A stretch of 64,000 nt of DNA from Shinisaurus crocodilurus (lineage: Eukaryota; Chordata; Lepidosauria; Squamata; Shinisauridae). A program made the translations under genes and the position numbers. The stretch lies in the NCBI GenBank assembly GCA_021292165.1, contig JAHFWL010000959.1, forward strand, positions 62,001-126,000, written 5' to 3'. This document shows, piece by piece, positions 30,359 to 42,600 of this stretch. Within the stretch, counting starts at the first letter, position 1. Every line of letters begins with the position of its first letter. The notes under the pieces were generated by a model, which did not search any database, was not told the origin of the DNA, and saw only the letters and a list, made by a program, of their open reading frames with translations.

Positions 30359-33300
30359 TGCGTGCGAATGTGTGCAGGAGGAGTCTGTTGAGAACAAGCT
30401 ATTTCTCTATCAGTTTGCAGCATGGTTACGAACCTAAAGGGTTTCAGCTCTCATGGCTCAACCTCAAAGGACCCTGGGAACCTTTTTTCATATAAGTTGA
30501 CAGGCAAAAGAATTGCCAGCACCCTGGGGAAAGTAAGAACTGCCCTTCTGGATCAGATCAAGAGCTGATCTAGTCCAGTTTTCTACTATTTTTAACTCCA
30601 GACAGACAGACAAATGCCCCTGAGGAGCTCACAGGATAATCACCCCCCTTTTGTTTATCCCAGGAAGCATCCTTTGTAGATGGAAGACCCATTTACATAG
30701 CTCTCATGACTAATCACTGATAACAGACTTATAGATTCATAGATCATAGAGTTGGAAGGGGCCTACAAGGCCATCGAGTCCAACCCCCTGCTCAATGCAG
30801 GAAACTAGAGGAGGGGTCTCCCATCCAAGGAATAACCAGGCCGGACCCTGCTTAGCTTTCCACACTCAGACAAGCTGAGCCAGCATGAGCCACAGGCCTC
30901 AACTTCTGTGAATTTACCTAGTCCCTGGTTTCTTGTTTTTCAAGCCATCTAACCTAGTGACCATGAACTTGCAGTAGCATATTCCACTATTTATTTATTT
31001 ATTTATTATATTTATGAATCGCCCATCTGGCCAGACTATGAGGATTATCGTTATCCATCCACCCACCCACAGATTTCTATCTGTAAAATTGGCATGGAGA
31101 GACATCAACTACAATTTCAAAGGTTCCTTGAAGAAAGTCATGATGGTTAAACTGGTTTATATCTGTACTATAGACAAATCTCCCAAGCATGCCATGGCTG
31201 GATGGGTCGGAAATCACTACCTTGACCTGTAAGGCTGCTACTGCAGCTGCTTCCTGGGACTCCAACGTTCCAAGATCATCACTTTCCTCCTTTCTTTCTC
31301 CCAGCTCAGATTCCTGCCAAGATTTTGATCCTTAAGAAATGGAAATAAAAGGAAAAGCAAGAAAGAAAACAGGACATGAAATTCTAATGTTCATCAGCAT
31401 CCTTGTAGTCAGTTGCTTTGCAAATACAGCTCAATCCAGGGAAGAGGGTACACAGTTTCTAGAAAGACCGGATTCCTGGCAACCCCCTTGTTTAAAACCA
31501 CTGCCCATTACCAATCTCCACTCAAGTCAGGTAAGGAAAAGTGATTCCTGCAAGTCCCATCACATACCGCTCATCTTTCTCCTGCAATAGAAAGCAAGTG
31601 GGATCATCGGTGGAATAGTCAAGCATGCATATCTCAGCAGCGCTGTACATGAATCTTGAGTCTGAACTGATGAGAGAAAAAAGCAGGGGGGGGCCTGTTT
31701 ATTGGGGGAGGTTTCCTAGCCTGCCCTGTTCTTGAAGGTTTAGACCAAGAAGCTAACAATATTTTAAATTATTTATTTATTTATCTATTTCTGGCTCGCA
31801 TTTCTGTCCTGCCCTTCAGCCAAAAAGGCTCCTTGACAAGGCAGCTTACAAAAATAAGAAATAAGTCAGTCCCGGCCCAAAGGTTACAACCTCAAAGACA
31901 TGACACAAAAGGAAAGGGGAAGGAGGAGGGGAAAAGCAAATTCAGATATTAGCTTCTTAAATTAAGTAATATTTTCTAAAAATCCAAAGTAACAATTAAA
32001 AAACAGATCCTCTGTCTCTAATCCCATGTCCAAATGAAAAGGGGTCTTCTTGCATCCTTTTCAGAAGGTAATTGGGGTCAAACTTTTATGGACAAGTTCC
32101 ATGAGTTGGAAGTCTGAGAGCTGGGATACTGACACCAGGCCAGTATCCCTACCTTCCTCAGTTTCTTCCCCATGTGAGTTGACCATGTGAAAGGCAATCT
32201 CAGAGGCATCTCCCAGTCCCAAGCGACCATGGAAAATGATAACAGACATGAGAGGAGATGGCATTTAAGGAACACTGGGGGAAGCACGTTTTTTTTTTAC
32301 TGATCTCCACTCTATCCTCTTAGAGTTCAATGAAAACATATAAGCAGGTTATCCCTCTGCTAAAGTATGATCTAACCATTGAGTATTGCCCCCACTCCAG
32401 AGTGACTCACCTGTGATGTTCACCTTCCGGCTCCAGGGAGACATGATCCACTGGCTGCTCACTTTTTCCTCATAACTGCAAGCAAATTCCCCAGTGTGAT
32501 TAGATTTGGCCTGTAGGATGCTTACAGAGGCATTTGGGGAGGTATCTCCAGGTTCTCTGGAGCTCTCTAGGGGGCCATCATTGCTGGAGGCCATCTCAAC
32601 CCCATCCTTGTAGAAATGGAACCTTTTCTGAGTGCTCTTTCCACTGGTTGAGCAAATGAAGAGAAGAAGGTCGTTTTCATTCACCATCCCAGACGGAGGA
32701 TCCACTTTCAGCACTGGAGGAGGAGGAGGATCTGGAGGAGTCTTCCACAAAGGAGAGGGGATTAGCTCAGAAGTGTTGACTGGCCAAGTGACTCAGAGTC
32801 TGTGGCCAAGTCAACTAAGTCTAGGGTTCACATAGCTTTTAACTGGAAGCCATATTTGGGTCAGAGAGCTCTATAGAGATTTGTGGGTCTGAGATTGTGT
32901 ATTAGCCCAGGGCTTGGTCCAGCCAAGGAACCTCACTTTAGATTCAAGGATAATCAGGAAGAAATAAAACCACTTGTGTGAAAGATAACATATAGCTTAC
33001 TGACTACAATGATGAAATATGGATTCAGATTACCAATAAACAAGCAAAGAAACAGCTCACACACACACCTCTCCAGTTACAGGGCTTACTAATACAATGG
33101 GGCACTCGGTAGGTTGTTGGACTCTTGCATGCTCCTCATCTCAAGCCAAAAGCCAAAGTGCAAACTAACAAGCTAAGAATTTAATAGATGTCTCCCTAAA
33201 TTCCAGAGCCTGCCAGAGCCTGCTGGAAGCTGTAAAAAGTGGCCAGTAGGAAAAAGGAGGAAGGATGAGAGAAGTCCCAGTTGTCCCAATTAACTTCAGC

Positions 33301-35194
33301 AGAAGGGTGTCTAAATCTAAACATCCTTGCCTCAAGTGGCTGGTAGCTGAGGCCCTTCCTACCCTGAAGGTTTCTCACAGGAAGTAAACTTGTGGAGGAA
33401 GAGGGGGGGCTGGCTGACCCGCCAGACTCCCACCCTTTCCTACTTGCAAAGGAATCCCAGCGCTTGTCACCATGTGGCCCAGAAGGGGGGGGGCTGGCTG
33501 GCCCGCCAGACTCCCACCCTTTCCTACTTCAAAGGAACCAAGATCCTCAGAGATCTCAAGGTACCAGATTGCCAGCCTCAGCTGTCTGCAATCCTACTTG
33601 AATCTCTGTTGAGGGACTCACCTTCAATTCTGTAACCTGGATTTAGGTACTGAACTCACAGAGCACTACAAAACCCATTTGGGGTGAAACCATGACAAGG
33701 TTTATTCTGGTAGCAATTTACAACAAGATTAGGGAAATGGGAGAAGCACACAAAATAAAGAGAGAGACACTTTAGTACATAGTAAAGCTGCAAAACAATA
33801 AAACCTCATTCCTTAAGATCTCTCAGGCACACACCTGTTACCTGAGGGTGTTCTCTTCAAGGGTTAGATCCAGCACAGCCTTGCCGCCCAAGGAGAACTA
33901 CTCCATCTACCCGCAGGTCTGAGATGGGTAAAACTCCCACAAGGCTTGCCTTTCACCAGAGCCCTCATCCAGCTCATTTCACCAGGAGCTAACTGGGGTC
34001 GGATCCTGATGCCCCCCCCAAAGGCTTGGGGCCTCTCTTTGGCTTGCCACCATCCCCAATAGCCAGGGTAGCTGGTAGCCACGCAATCCAGGACAAAGAC
34101 CAAAACTAAAAAAGGCTTTGGGAAATATCTCTTCCCCCCTCCCCCTTTCTGTAGCTTTCCTGCCTTCAGTCAATCAGAAAGAACTTCACCTGGCCAGGCA
34201 AGGGAGGGAGAACTCATGACTTGAACTATTTGAAGTACATCTGCATATGAACGCTTTCAGCCTGGCTCCTCCAGACCTCCGGGCACCAGGCCCCATCCTA
34301 GGTTTTATGTACCTTTCGCTTCCTCCCAGCCCCCTTGACTGGCCTCACTTGGTTACACATGAGGAGGCGTGTGCATGTGTGTGTATGTAGGAACCCCAAA
34401 AGCTCCACAAAACTAAACAAATGTCCATTGCTTTTATGGCTACACTAAAGGTCTGTGCTGGACACAGTGAACAGTTCATTTTAACTCCTCATTGCAATGT
34501 CTTCCAGTTATTGATCCCAAAATCCCAATACAGGTCGGTATTGTGTTTTATTGATTGCAATTATGGAACCTGGAAATGTTCTTTTGTGCTTCTGGAAATT
34601 GAGCAAGGGACATTCTCAACCAATCCGTGCACCACCTCTAGGGGTGGGTGATCCTCTGAGACCCGACCCATTTCCAGCTCGATGGATGCTGCTGCTGCAC
34701 CCACCAAACCGGGCCAAAAGTGGGCATGCGCCACGCCACTTGCCAGACTTCCGGGTTCCCAGAGGGCCGCTGTTTACGCAGAAAATGCTGTAAGATACAT
34801 CAAAAGCAGCTGCAATTTGCACAAATTATGCAAAATGTGGCCCCTTTGGGCGCACCTTAAGGCATTTTCTACATAAACAGTGACACGCTGGAAACTCAGA
34901 AGCTGCTTCCCCAGATCGACTCGGGAGAACACAAGTTGAGCCGGGGAAGATGTAGGTGGGACAGATTTCAGGGGATCGAGCCCGGCTAGTCGGCCTCATT
35001 TCCACCCCCCAAACAAAATCCTAAGAAAGTCAGGAACTTGAGATCTTGCAATATTATCAACATGTTCCCACACCAGCTCCTTTCTCTTTTAATTTTCACA
35101 CATGCACATGCATGCGCATGTGCGTGCACACGCACACGCACACACGTACACGTACACGCACACGCATGCACACACACACACACACACATGTGCG

Positions 35195-35245
<51 letters not shown>

Positions 35246-38200
35246 GATTCTAAATCATCCTCCAATGTTTTTTTGATACTTTTGTGGTGACTTTTTAATT
35301 TAAAGGACACACACAACAAAATGTAATTACAGCAATGGTCTGTACTCTGTGATCAAACAAAGCACTAATGCAGACTCAAAAGGGGTGTTGTTGTGTCCAA
35401 GTGGAAGTTTCCTGCTTACAGGTCCTACCCTTTTATGATGACCTGTAACTGGCAGCTGGGGGAATAATGATAATTTGCCCCTTAATGTCCCTGTACGCAT
35501 GGGGGCTTTAATTATCTATTCCCCCCCCCAATTATTTCTTCTTTTTCCTTTATTCAGATCCTGCCTGTCCCTTTTGTTTGGGTTCCCCCCCCCCATTTTT
35601 ATAAAGCAAAAGATTCTTAGTTTGCTCTATAAAAAATGCAAACAAAAAGTAATTGAAAGGAAGAAGTACTAGTAGTTTCCTTTTTGGCCTAAAAGCTATT
35701 CAGGCATTATAAAACTGTAAGCAAGGAGGGAACATGCTAACACCCTGGACACTGAACTGGAAAGTCAGAAGGGAGGCAGAGAGTTACAGTCCTCCGTGTG
35801 ATCGGGAACCCTGCACAATCGTGGAGCCTGATCAGGTGGAAATCTGTGACCGTGTTCAGCTGTCTGAACATGGTTACAGTCTCTCTTCACGCTTTCTGCT
35901 TCAACCCAGGAATGGCAGGGGTGGGGTGGGCCAACTCATGCATTCCCAACGTCCCCGCCATGCTTCAAGTGTTATATAATGCCTGAATCGGGCTCCTTTC
36001 CCTTAGTTCAGCTAAATAGTTGCTTCCTGATCATTTTCACATTCCAAGCAGCCTTAATCCCCAGCCCCACCCGTTGCAGGATATATGAAGTGCATTTCCC
36101 GCCACGTATGGTGGCCATCGGTGGTGAGACTATTTTGATCTCCACCAATCTCAAACAACAGCTCGCTCACCTGCCATGGCCACAGAGATGATGTTGCTTT
36201 GCAGGGACTGGATTTCATGCCCTTCACGGAGCATCCAGCCGTAAGCACAGCTGTAAGCCCCAGCAGTATCTTCACCCATGAGCAATACTTCCCGGGGGGC
36301 CCTCCCTTTACGGGGCAGCAGCTCGGAGGTCTGTCCTTCCTGCGCTTTGTAGAATGTGTATCCTGTCACTTTCTGACCCTCTGGAGCTGAGCATTTCAGG
36401 GTCACCTCTTCTCCCCGGATGTAAACAGAGTGTTGGGGATCCAGGGAAAGAGTTGCAGGGGGTGGGGAATCTTGTATTCCAGGGAAGGAGGAGGAGGAGG
36501 AGGAGGAGGGAGAGAGAGAAAACAGTCCAGTCAGGTAGAGAATAAACTCATGAAACACTGCTTAGATTATTACTCTTGGCTCCTCACCTGGATTAATTGT
36601 GGGGAGCCATGACAGGGAAAATGGTTTAGGTTTATTTTTGAATTGTAGACATGAAACAGAAGTCACACTTTTCTTAGAACAGAAGCAGGAATCCACCTGG
36701 GAATCCCAACTTTGGCTTCCCTTGCTTTAATGCACTCCCGTGGCCTCAAGGGAACCACAGAATCTTGTGCATACCCTTTCCATGCCATGGTAACATCCTG
36801 ACAAGGCAGGCTTCGGTGTACGTAATTCATTTGCAACAAGAATGTTCCTTACCAGTGATGGAAAACACAACCTGGTTACTCATTGAGGACCATTGCCGCA
36901 TGCTGTTTCCTCTCCAGTAAGCGCAAGCAAAAGATTCCCTTGAGTTCCAATGTGTTGTGGAGACCTCCAAGGTATTTTCTTCCTGTTCTCTATAATGGGT
37001 CCATTGGCCATCTTCTTTCAGTTTAGAGAAAAAGAACCAGTCTCCCTTCTGTCCTCTTGGGAGGGAACATTTCAAACAGATCTGCTGTCCCCGAGCAAAG
37101 AGGCTGTATGGAGGGGACCAAGACAGCCTAGGGTCTAATAATGCCTTGGAACCTGAGAGAGGAGGAAAGGTGATGCCATTTTGCCAATCCCTTTCTGACC
37201 TCTTCCTGGGATAAATGTTAACTGAGACATGGCACCAGTTTTCTGGGGCCATATTCAGCACTAGACTAGACAGTACAGGCGGCAGCAGGAAATTTGACAA
37301 GCTAAAGTTTAGTTCACAGCCCAGCTGAATCTGGGGAGCTGAGTCTTACCCTGTTGCTCATGTTTTGTCTGGTCTTTCCCTAGACACACATTTCTGGAGA
37401 GGGGGAAAGTGTGCATTTTAGCAAAGTAAGTTGAGGTAAAATGCTTAGAACTTTGGACTGCTTGAACAAACCATTCATGGAGCATTCAGAGATATCCAAT
37501 ACCACCACCCGCCACAGAAGAGCAGAATCTCATTCTTCCCTCTACTCATTGTATTCCCCATGGTTTTCTCTTGGAGAAATGTTGCTTCCTAAAGCACAGC
37601 TGCCATGCAGAAGGCTGTTCCTCTCCTTCACAGATCTTGCTCTTGATCAGACAGTTATTAGATCTTTTGGGTTTTTTTTTTAAAAAAAAGGTGAACTGCT
37701 ACAATCCTGCATTCTGTGTTTAGGAAAACAGGATTGTCCTAAAATGATCCCAGCGTCTACCTCTATCTAATAAAAGTTTTCAAGCTTTATTCTTATATGC
37801 ATCTTATCTTAGGACTTGGAACAAGGGGATGGGCAAATGAGCGATTTTCGAGGTCACTAGGGATGTCACCGTGTCGCTGAACGGTTCATGAAAAAAAAAG
37901 TAACATCCCTACGTAGTAGGGATTCTCCGAACATCGTCTTATTGCTCACATCTTGCGCTGATTCCCATTTGTGATCACTGCTCACTTTTTTTAGAGATGT
38001 GTGCGGAGCTCGACCGGTGGGGTGGAAGTCCAGCAAACTTGCCGGGCTCGAACCCCCAAGCTCCACTTGCCCTACCTGTTTCCCCGGCTCTACTCGCATT
38101 CTCACAAGCTGAGCCAGGGAAGCAACTTCCGGGTTCCCGACGCTACATTGTTTACGTAGAAAACGGCGCAAGCGACATTAAAAACGGCCACGTTTCACAC

Positions 38201-39637
38201 AAGTTACGCAAGTTGCAGCCGCTTTTAACGTATCTTACACCAATTTCTACATAAACAACATAGTGCTGGGAGCCCGGAAGTCCAGCGAGTGCCTCAGCTG
38301 GTGCTCGCTTTCAACCCGGCTCAGCTCGCGTGGCGGCAGCACTCACTGAGTGCGCCACAAGCCGAGTGCTGGGTGGATTGCCCACTCCTACTCACTTTGC
38401 CTGAAAGGGAATCTTGCACAAAAATCAAGCAGCAACAGAACAGAAGATTTGTGCGAATCTCCCAAAATTTGCTCAAACTTCCCACATGAATTTTAAAGCG
38501 GGTCTGATTCAGTCTGCTAAGGAAATTTGTGAGAAGTTAGGAAATTTGCTCAAATCGAACTGTGAATGAGAAACAAGGCAATGCAAGCACGTGTCTGATA
38601 AGCTGCACATATTTTTGGTGGACATGTGCTTGTGCTCACGCTCACATTCGGAGCTTCGAACACGGCATGTTTGAATGCTTGGCAAGCAGAAACAGGATTC
38701 TCCTGTATCCCAACGTAAGAACACGATTACTGCAGTGACTTACAGGGATGGGGACTCGGACTCGAGGGCTCGACTCGTGAGTCGGACTGAGTCCCCCCTC
38801 TGACTCGAGTCGCACTCGAGTCCCAATATTTTTAATGGGACTCGAGACTCGACTCGGGACTCGAGACCAAGGACTCGTCAACATCCCTGCTTGATGCCAC
38901 CTGCAGGTGCTGTCTGGACCTAGTTGCAGTAACAATCCAAGTTTATTTTTTAAAATCATTTTCCTAAAATGCAACCTTTCAGACATTTTGGGTTTGGCTG
39001 CCTCTGCCTGCCTGTTTGGGGTTCCCTGCCTCCTCTGCCTGCCTGGTCTCTTCTTAACCAGTTCCACAGTTTGAATTGTCCAAGACAAAGGCCTCTGCCT
39101 GTCTGTTTTGGGGTTCCCTGCCTGGTTATTTTGGGTTTGTCTGCCTGGTCTGTTCTTGTCAAAATCAGTGGCAGAGTTTTGAGATAAAAAGGCACACTTG
39201 TGCCTAGAATTTATTTAAGCCACACATCTGAAGTAGCGTTATTTTGTTGGGAAAAAACCCCATTGATTTTAATAGGGACTCGTGGAGTCAGCTTTGGGAG
39301 TGACTCGGGACTCGTGAGTCACCATTTTGGACCAAGGACTTGGACTCAGACTCGAGACTCGGGTCCAAAGACTCGTGACTCGACTCGTGACTCGAGACCA
39401 AGGACTCTTCAACATCCCTGGTGACTTATTGCTAGAGATGAAGTAACAACAACTGAAGGAAACCAGCCGAGACTCGGGGGAACTCTTTCTCTTACTTAGG
39501 TTTACCATCATGGCATCATTCATTGCTTGGCTACTGACTTCAGAGATGAATTAATTTTCTTCTTACCTGCAATGCACACCATCCACAAAAGGACTGAGGC
39601 TGAGGCTGAAAGGGGGAGAAAAAAGAGTGTGAGCTTA

Positions 39638-39680
<43 letters not shown>

Positions 39681-42600
39681 TGCTTAGATGTCTGTAAAAT
39701 CTGGACCAGGGCAGTTTCAGGTTTCTGCTTTCACAACCCCTCCGCTGCCCCTCCCACTGCACACTTTATGACTGAGACACCAGCACTATCGTATGTGATG
39801 CAGCTCTAAAATCTATTTCAGGATTGCCCTACTGGAAGGAAAACACAAGACGATGTAGTTTCTCTTTCTTGTTCACTTTCACTTTCGTCATACCAGTGAG
39901 ACAGTTGAATGAATCATTTGCTGCCTGGAAAACCATATCAAGGAAGCTACTTGGGTTGCTGATGAGCCAGAGAGACGAAGGAGGGCTCTGATTTTCAGCA
40001 GGGAAGGAAAAGGGAACCGCAGGCCATTCCCCCAGCAGTCCTGAACTTACACTTGGAAGGAAGGAACAGGAAGTAAACTGGACCAAGCAAACAAATAGGA
40101 AGATCTTTTGAGAAGGAGAATGAACAATAAAACACATGGAGGGAAAGGGAAAGGCTGCTGAAAGGAAAACAAAGGAAGGTGAAGAGGAAAAAAATGAAAC
40201 TATGACCTGCTGTTTCATGTGACACGGCAGCCAATGGGTTATCATGTATGAGTGAGAAAGAGCAGATGTGCTGCCTGCAGTGTGCCCACCACTTCTGCTT
40301 TTGCTCAGCAACCCATGATCGGCTCCGTGGCTCGTTGTCGGGTTAAGTGCTGGGTTGTTTAGCCTCTAAGCAACCCACCGCTCTGGGTTCGGATGACATG
40401 CTAAACAAGCTATAACGGAGTCGATCGTGGATTGCTAAGGTATACCGGAAGTGGCAGGTGCACTGCAGGCAACATGTCCATTTTCTCCTGCTCATGCACG
40501 GCAGCCCATGGGATGTTTAACTGGCCCAGTGAGAGCTTGACAAGATCAATATGAAGAAGGAAGTTCAGAAGGGAAATGGATGGCAATGAGGCGCAGGTTG
40601 TGGAGAGGAGGTTCTTTCTCTGAATCGACAGGAGTGAAATCCACTGTCACTCACTACCATGGAACGAGACCTGACCCAGCCAGCAATGGTAGCCTGAAAA
40701 CTGGACAGAAGGAAATGAAAGGCGGGGGGGGGGGGGAGAGAGAGAACATCTGCTTGCTCTGTTTTCCTTATTCCTGACTGCAGCTACAACAAGCTGAACA
40801 AAGTGAGAGATTGACTAGACCAGATCTCAAGCAGCTTCTGGCCTGGTCAGCTCTGACTTCGAAGAGGAACTGCAGCTGTTCCTGATCAGGGCCCTCTCCA
40901 GCAGGTACCCGAAGAATTGCAGGAAAAGGCAGACATAATTATGGCTGGTCGTGCTTCTAGAGCCTTGTTCTTATTATGGTTACTGGTATTTCTTTCATTT
41001 CTATATTGCCTGATAGCCAAAGCTCTATGGGTGGTTCACAAAACAAAAGCATATCACAATACAAGACAATAAAAACATACCGGTAATATAAAATTTCTAA
41101 CGCACAACATTTGAAACAATTTAAATAGCTGAGACATTTACAATAAGATACTGGACCTGATAGAAACAACTGACATAAATGTCCCATCATATGCCATCAA
41201 ATGCCAGGAAGGAAGTAGACAACAGTCTTAACCTGGTTCCAAAAACATGACATTGTTGGTGCCAGGTGGACCTCAGTGGGAAGAGCATTCCGTAATCAGG
41301 GGGCTACCACTGAGACGGCCCTCTGCTTTGTGGCCACCTTCCAAGCTTCCCTCAGAGGAAGCGCTCAGAAGAAGGACTCTATTGTTGACCATAACATCTG
41401 GGTAGGATCAGGTTGAGAGAGGCCTTCCACCAGGTGTTGTGGTCCTGAGCCATGTAAGGCTTTATAAGTTAAAACCAGCACCTTGAATCGGGCTTGGAAA
41501 CATAGCATCCAATGCAAACGTGCCAGAATTGGTGTTATATACTCACACCTTTTGGTCAAAGTTATTAATCTGGCTGTGACATTTTGCACAAGCTACAGCT
41601 TCTGAGCAGTCTTCAAGGTCAGCCCCACATACAACACATTGTAGTAATCTAAGTTGGAGGTTACCAGAGCTTAGATGACTGAAGACACATTTATTTATTT
41701 ATTTATTTATTATATTTATGAATCGCCCATCTGGCCAGACATCTGGCCACTCTGAGTGATGTACAATCCAATAAAATATAAGGGGGGGAGAGACACACAC
41801 ACACAGTATAAAACACAATTAAAAACAGTACAAAACTTTAAAATCCTAACCCACCCCATATTCCCGCCTAAAAAGCCACGTTTTTAATGCCCGGCAGAAG
41901 CTAATCAAGAAAGGGGTATGGCGGAGGTCACTGGGGAGAGAGTTCCATAAATTGGGGGCTGCCACAGAAAAGGCCCTCCTCCTAGTCCCCACCAGCCTGG
42001 CTTCTCTGGCTGATGGGACAGGGAGAAGGCCATCCACGGCAGATCTTGTTGAGCGGCCTACTTGATGTTGCTGGAGGCGCTCCTTGAGATAAACTGGACC
42101 AGAGCAGTACAGTGTTTTAAAGGCCAACGCCAACACCTTGAATTCGGCTCGGCAAACAACTGGTAGCCAGTGCAACTCTTTGAGCACTGGAGCTACCAGC
42201 TAATAAAATAATAAAAGGCTATTGTTGTTAATAAAAAATTGAAGAGTTATGAAAACCTCCAAAACTGTTTTGAGCAGTGAACATGGTGGATTAAAAGAAA
42301 AGAAAAGAAGCAATTAAGGTTGCAATCCTATAGATGCTCATCTGGGTGTAAGCCCATTCAACTTAATGAGACTTACTTCTGGGTGGTTATGTATAGGATT
42401 GCACTATAAACATACATATATATTCCACAGAAAGAGAACTGCAGTATTCAGGCGAAATCTCTCTGGAAAGGTATTGTGTGTACGCCCTCATTTATACACA
42501 GCTGCAAAGTGAATGCAGACAGAGTGCAATCTGGAATGAAATAGATGCAGAGGGAAGCTCGAGGAGGTGGAAAAGCACAGAGGGACAACCAATATATTCC

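Noticed and set aside
30096..30437. 113-codon plus frame with Arg-Glu repeats
   Set aside because: Translation of the (GA)n tract, antisense to the IgR-2 ITIM exon.
35038..35319. Several open frames rich in His/Thr or Cys/Val
   Set aside because: They are translations of an (AC)n-(TA)n microsatellite.
36950..37138. Plus-strand frames across the Ig exons
   Set aside because: Shadows of the minus-strand Ig domain exons, which have cysteine pairs, splice sites and phase support.
38642..39088. 148-codon minus frame in the ACTCG element
   Set aside because: Compositional product of GACTC/GCCTGC repeats; no transposase motif.
39829..40311. 160-codon minus frame with hydrophobic stretches
   Set aside because: Low-complexity Phe/Ser-rich translation of GA-rich DNA; no family signature, no fitting splice phase for IgR-2.
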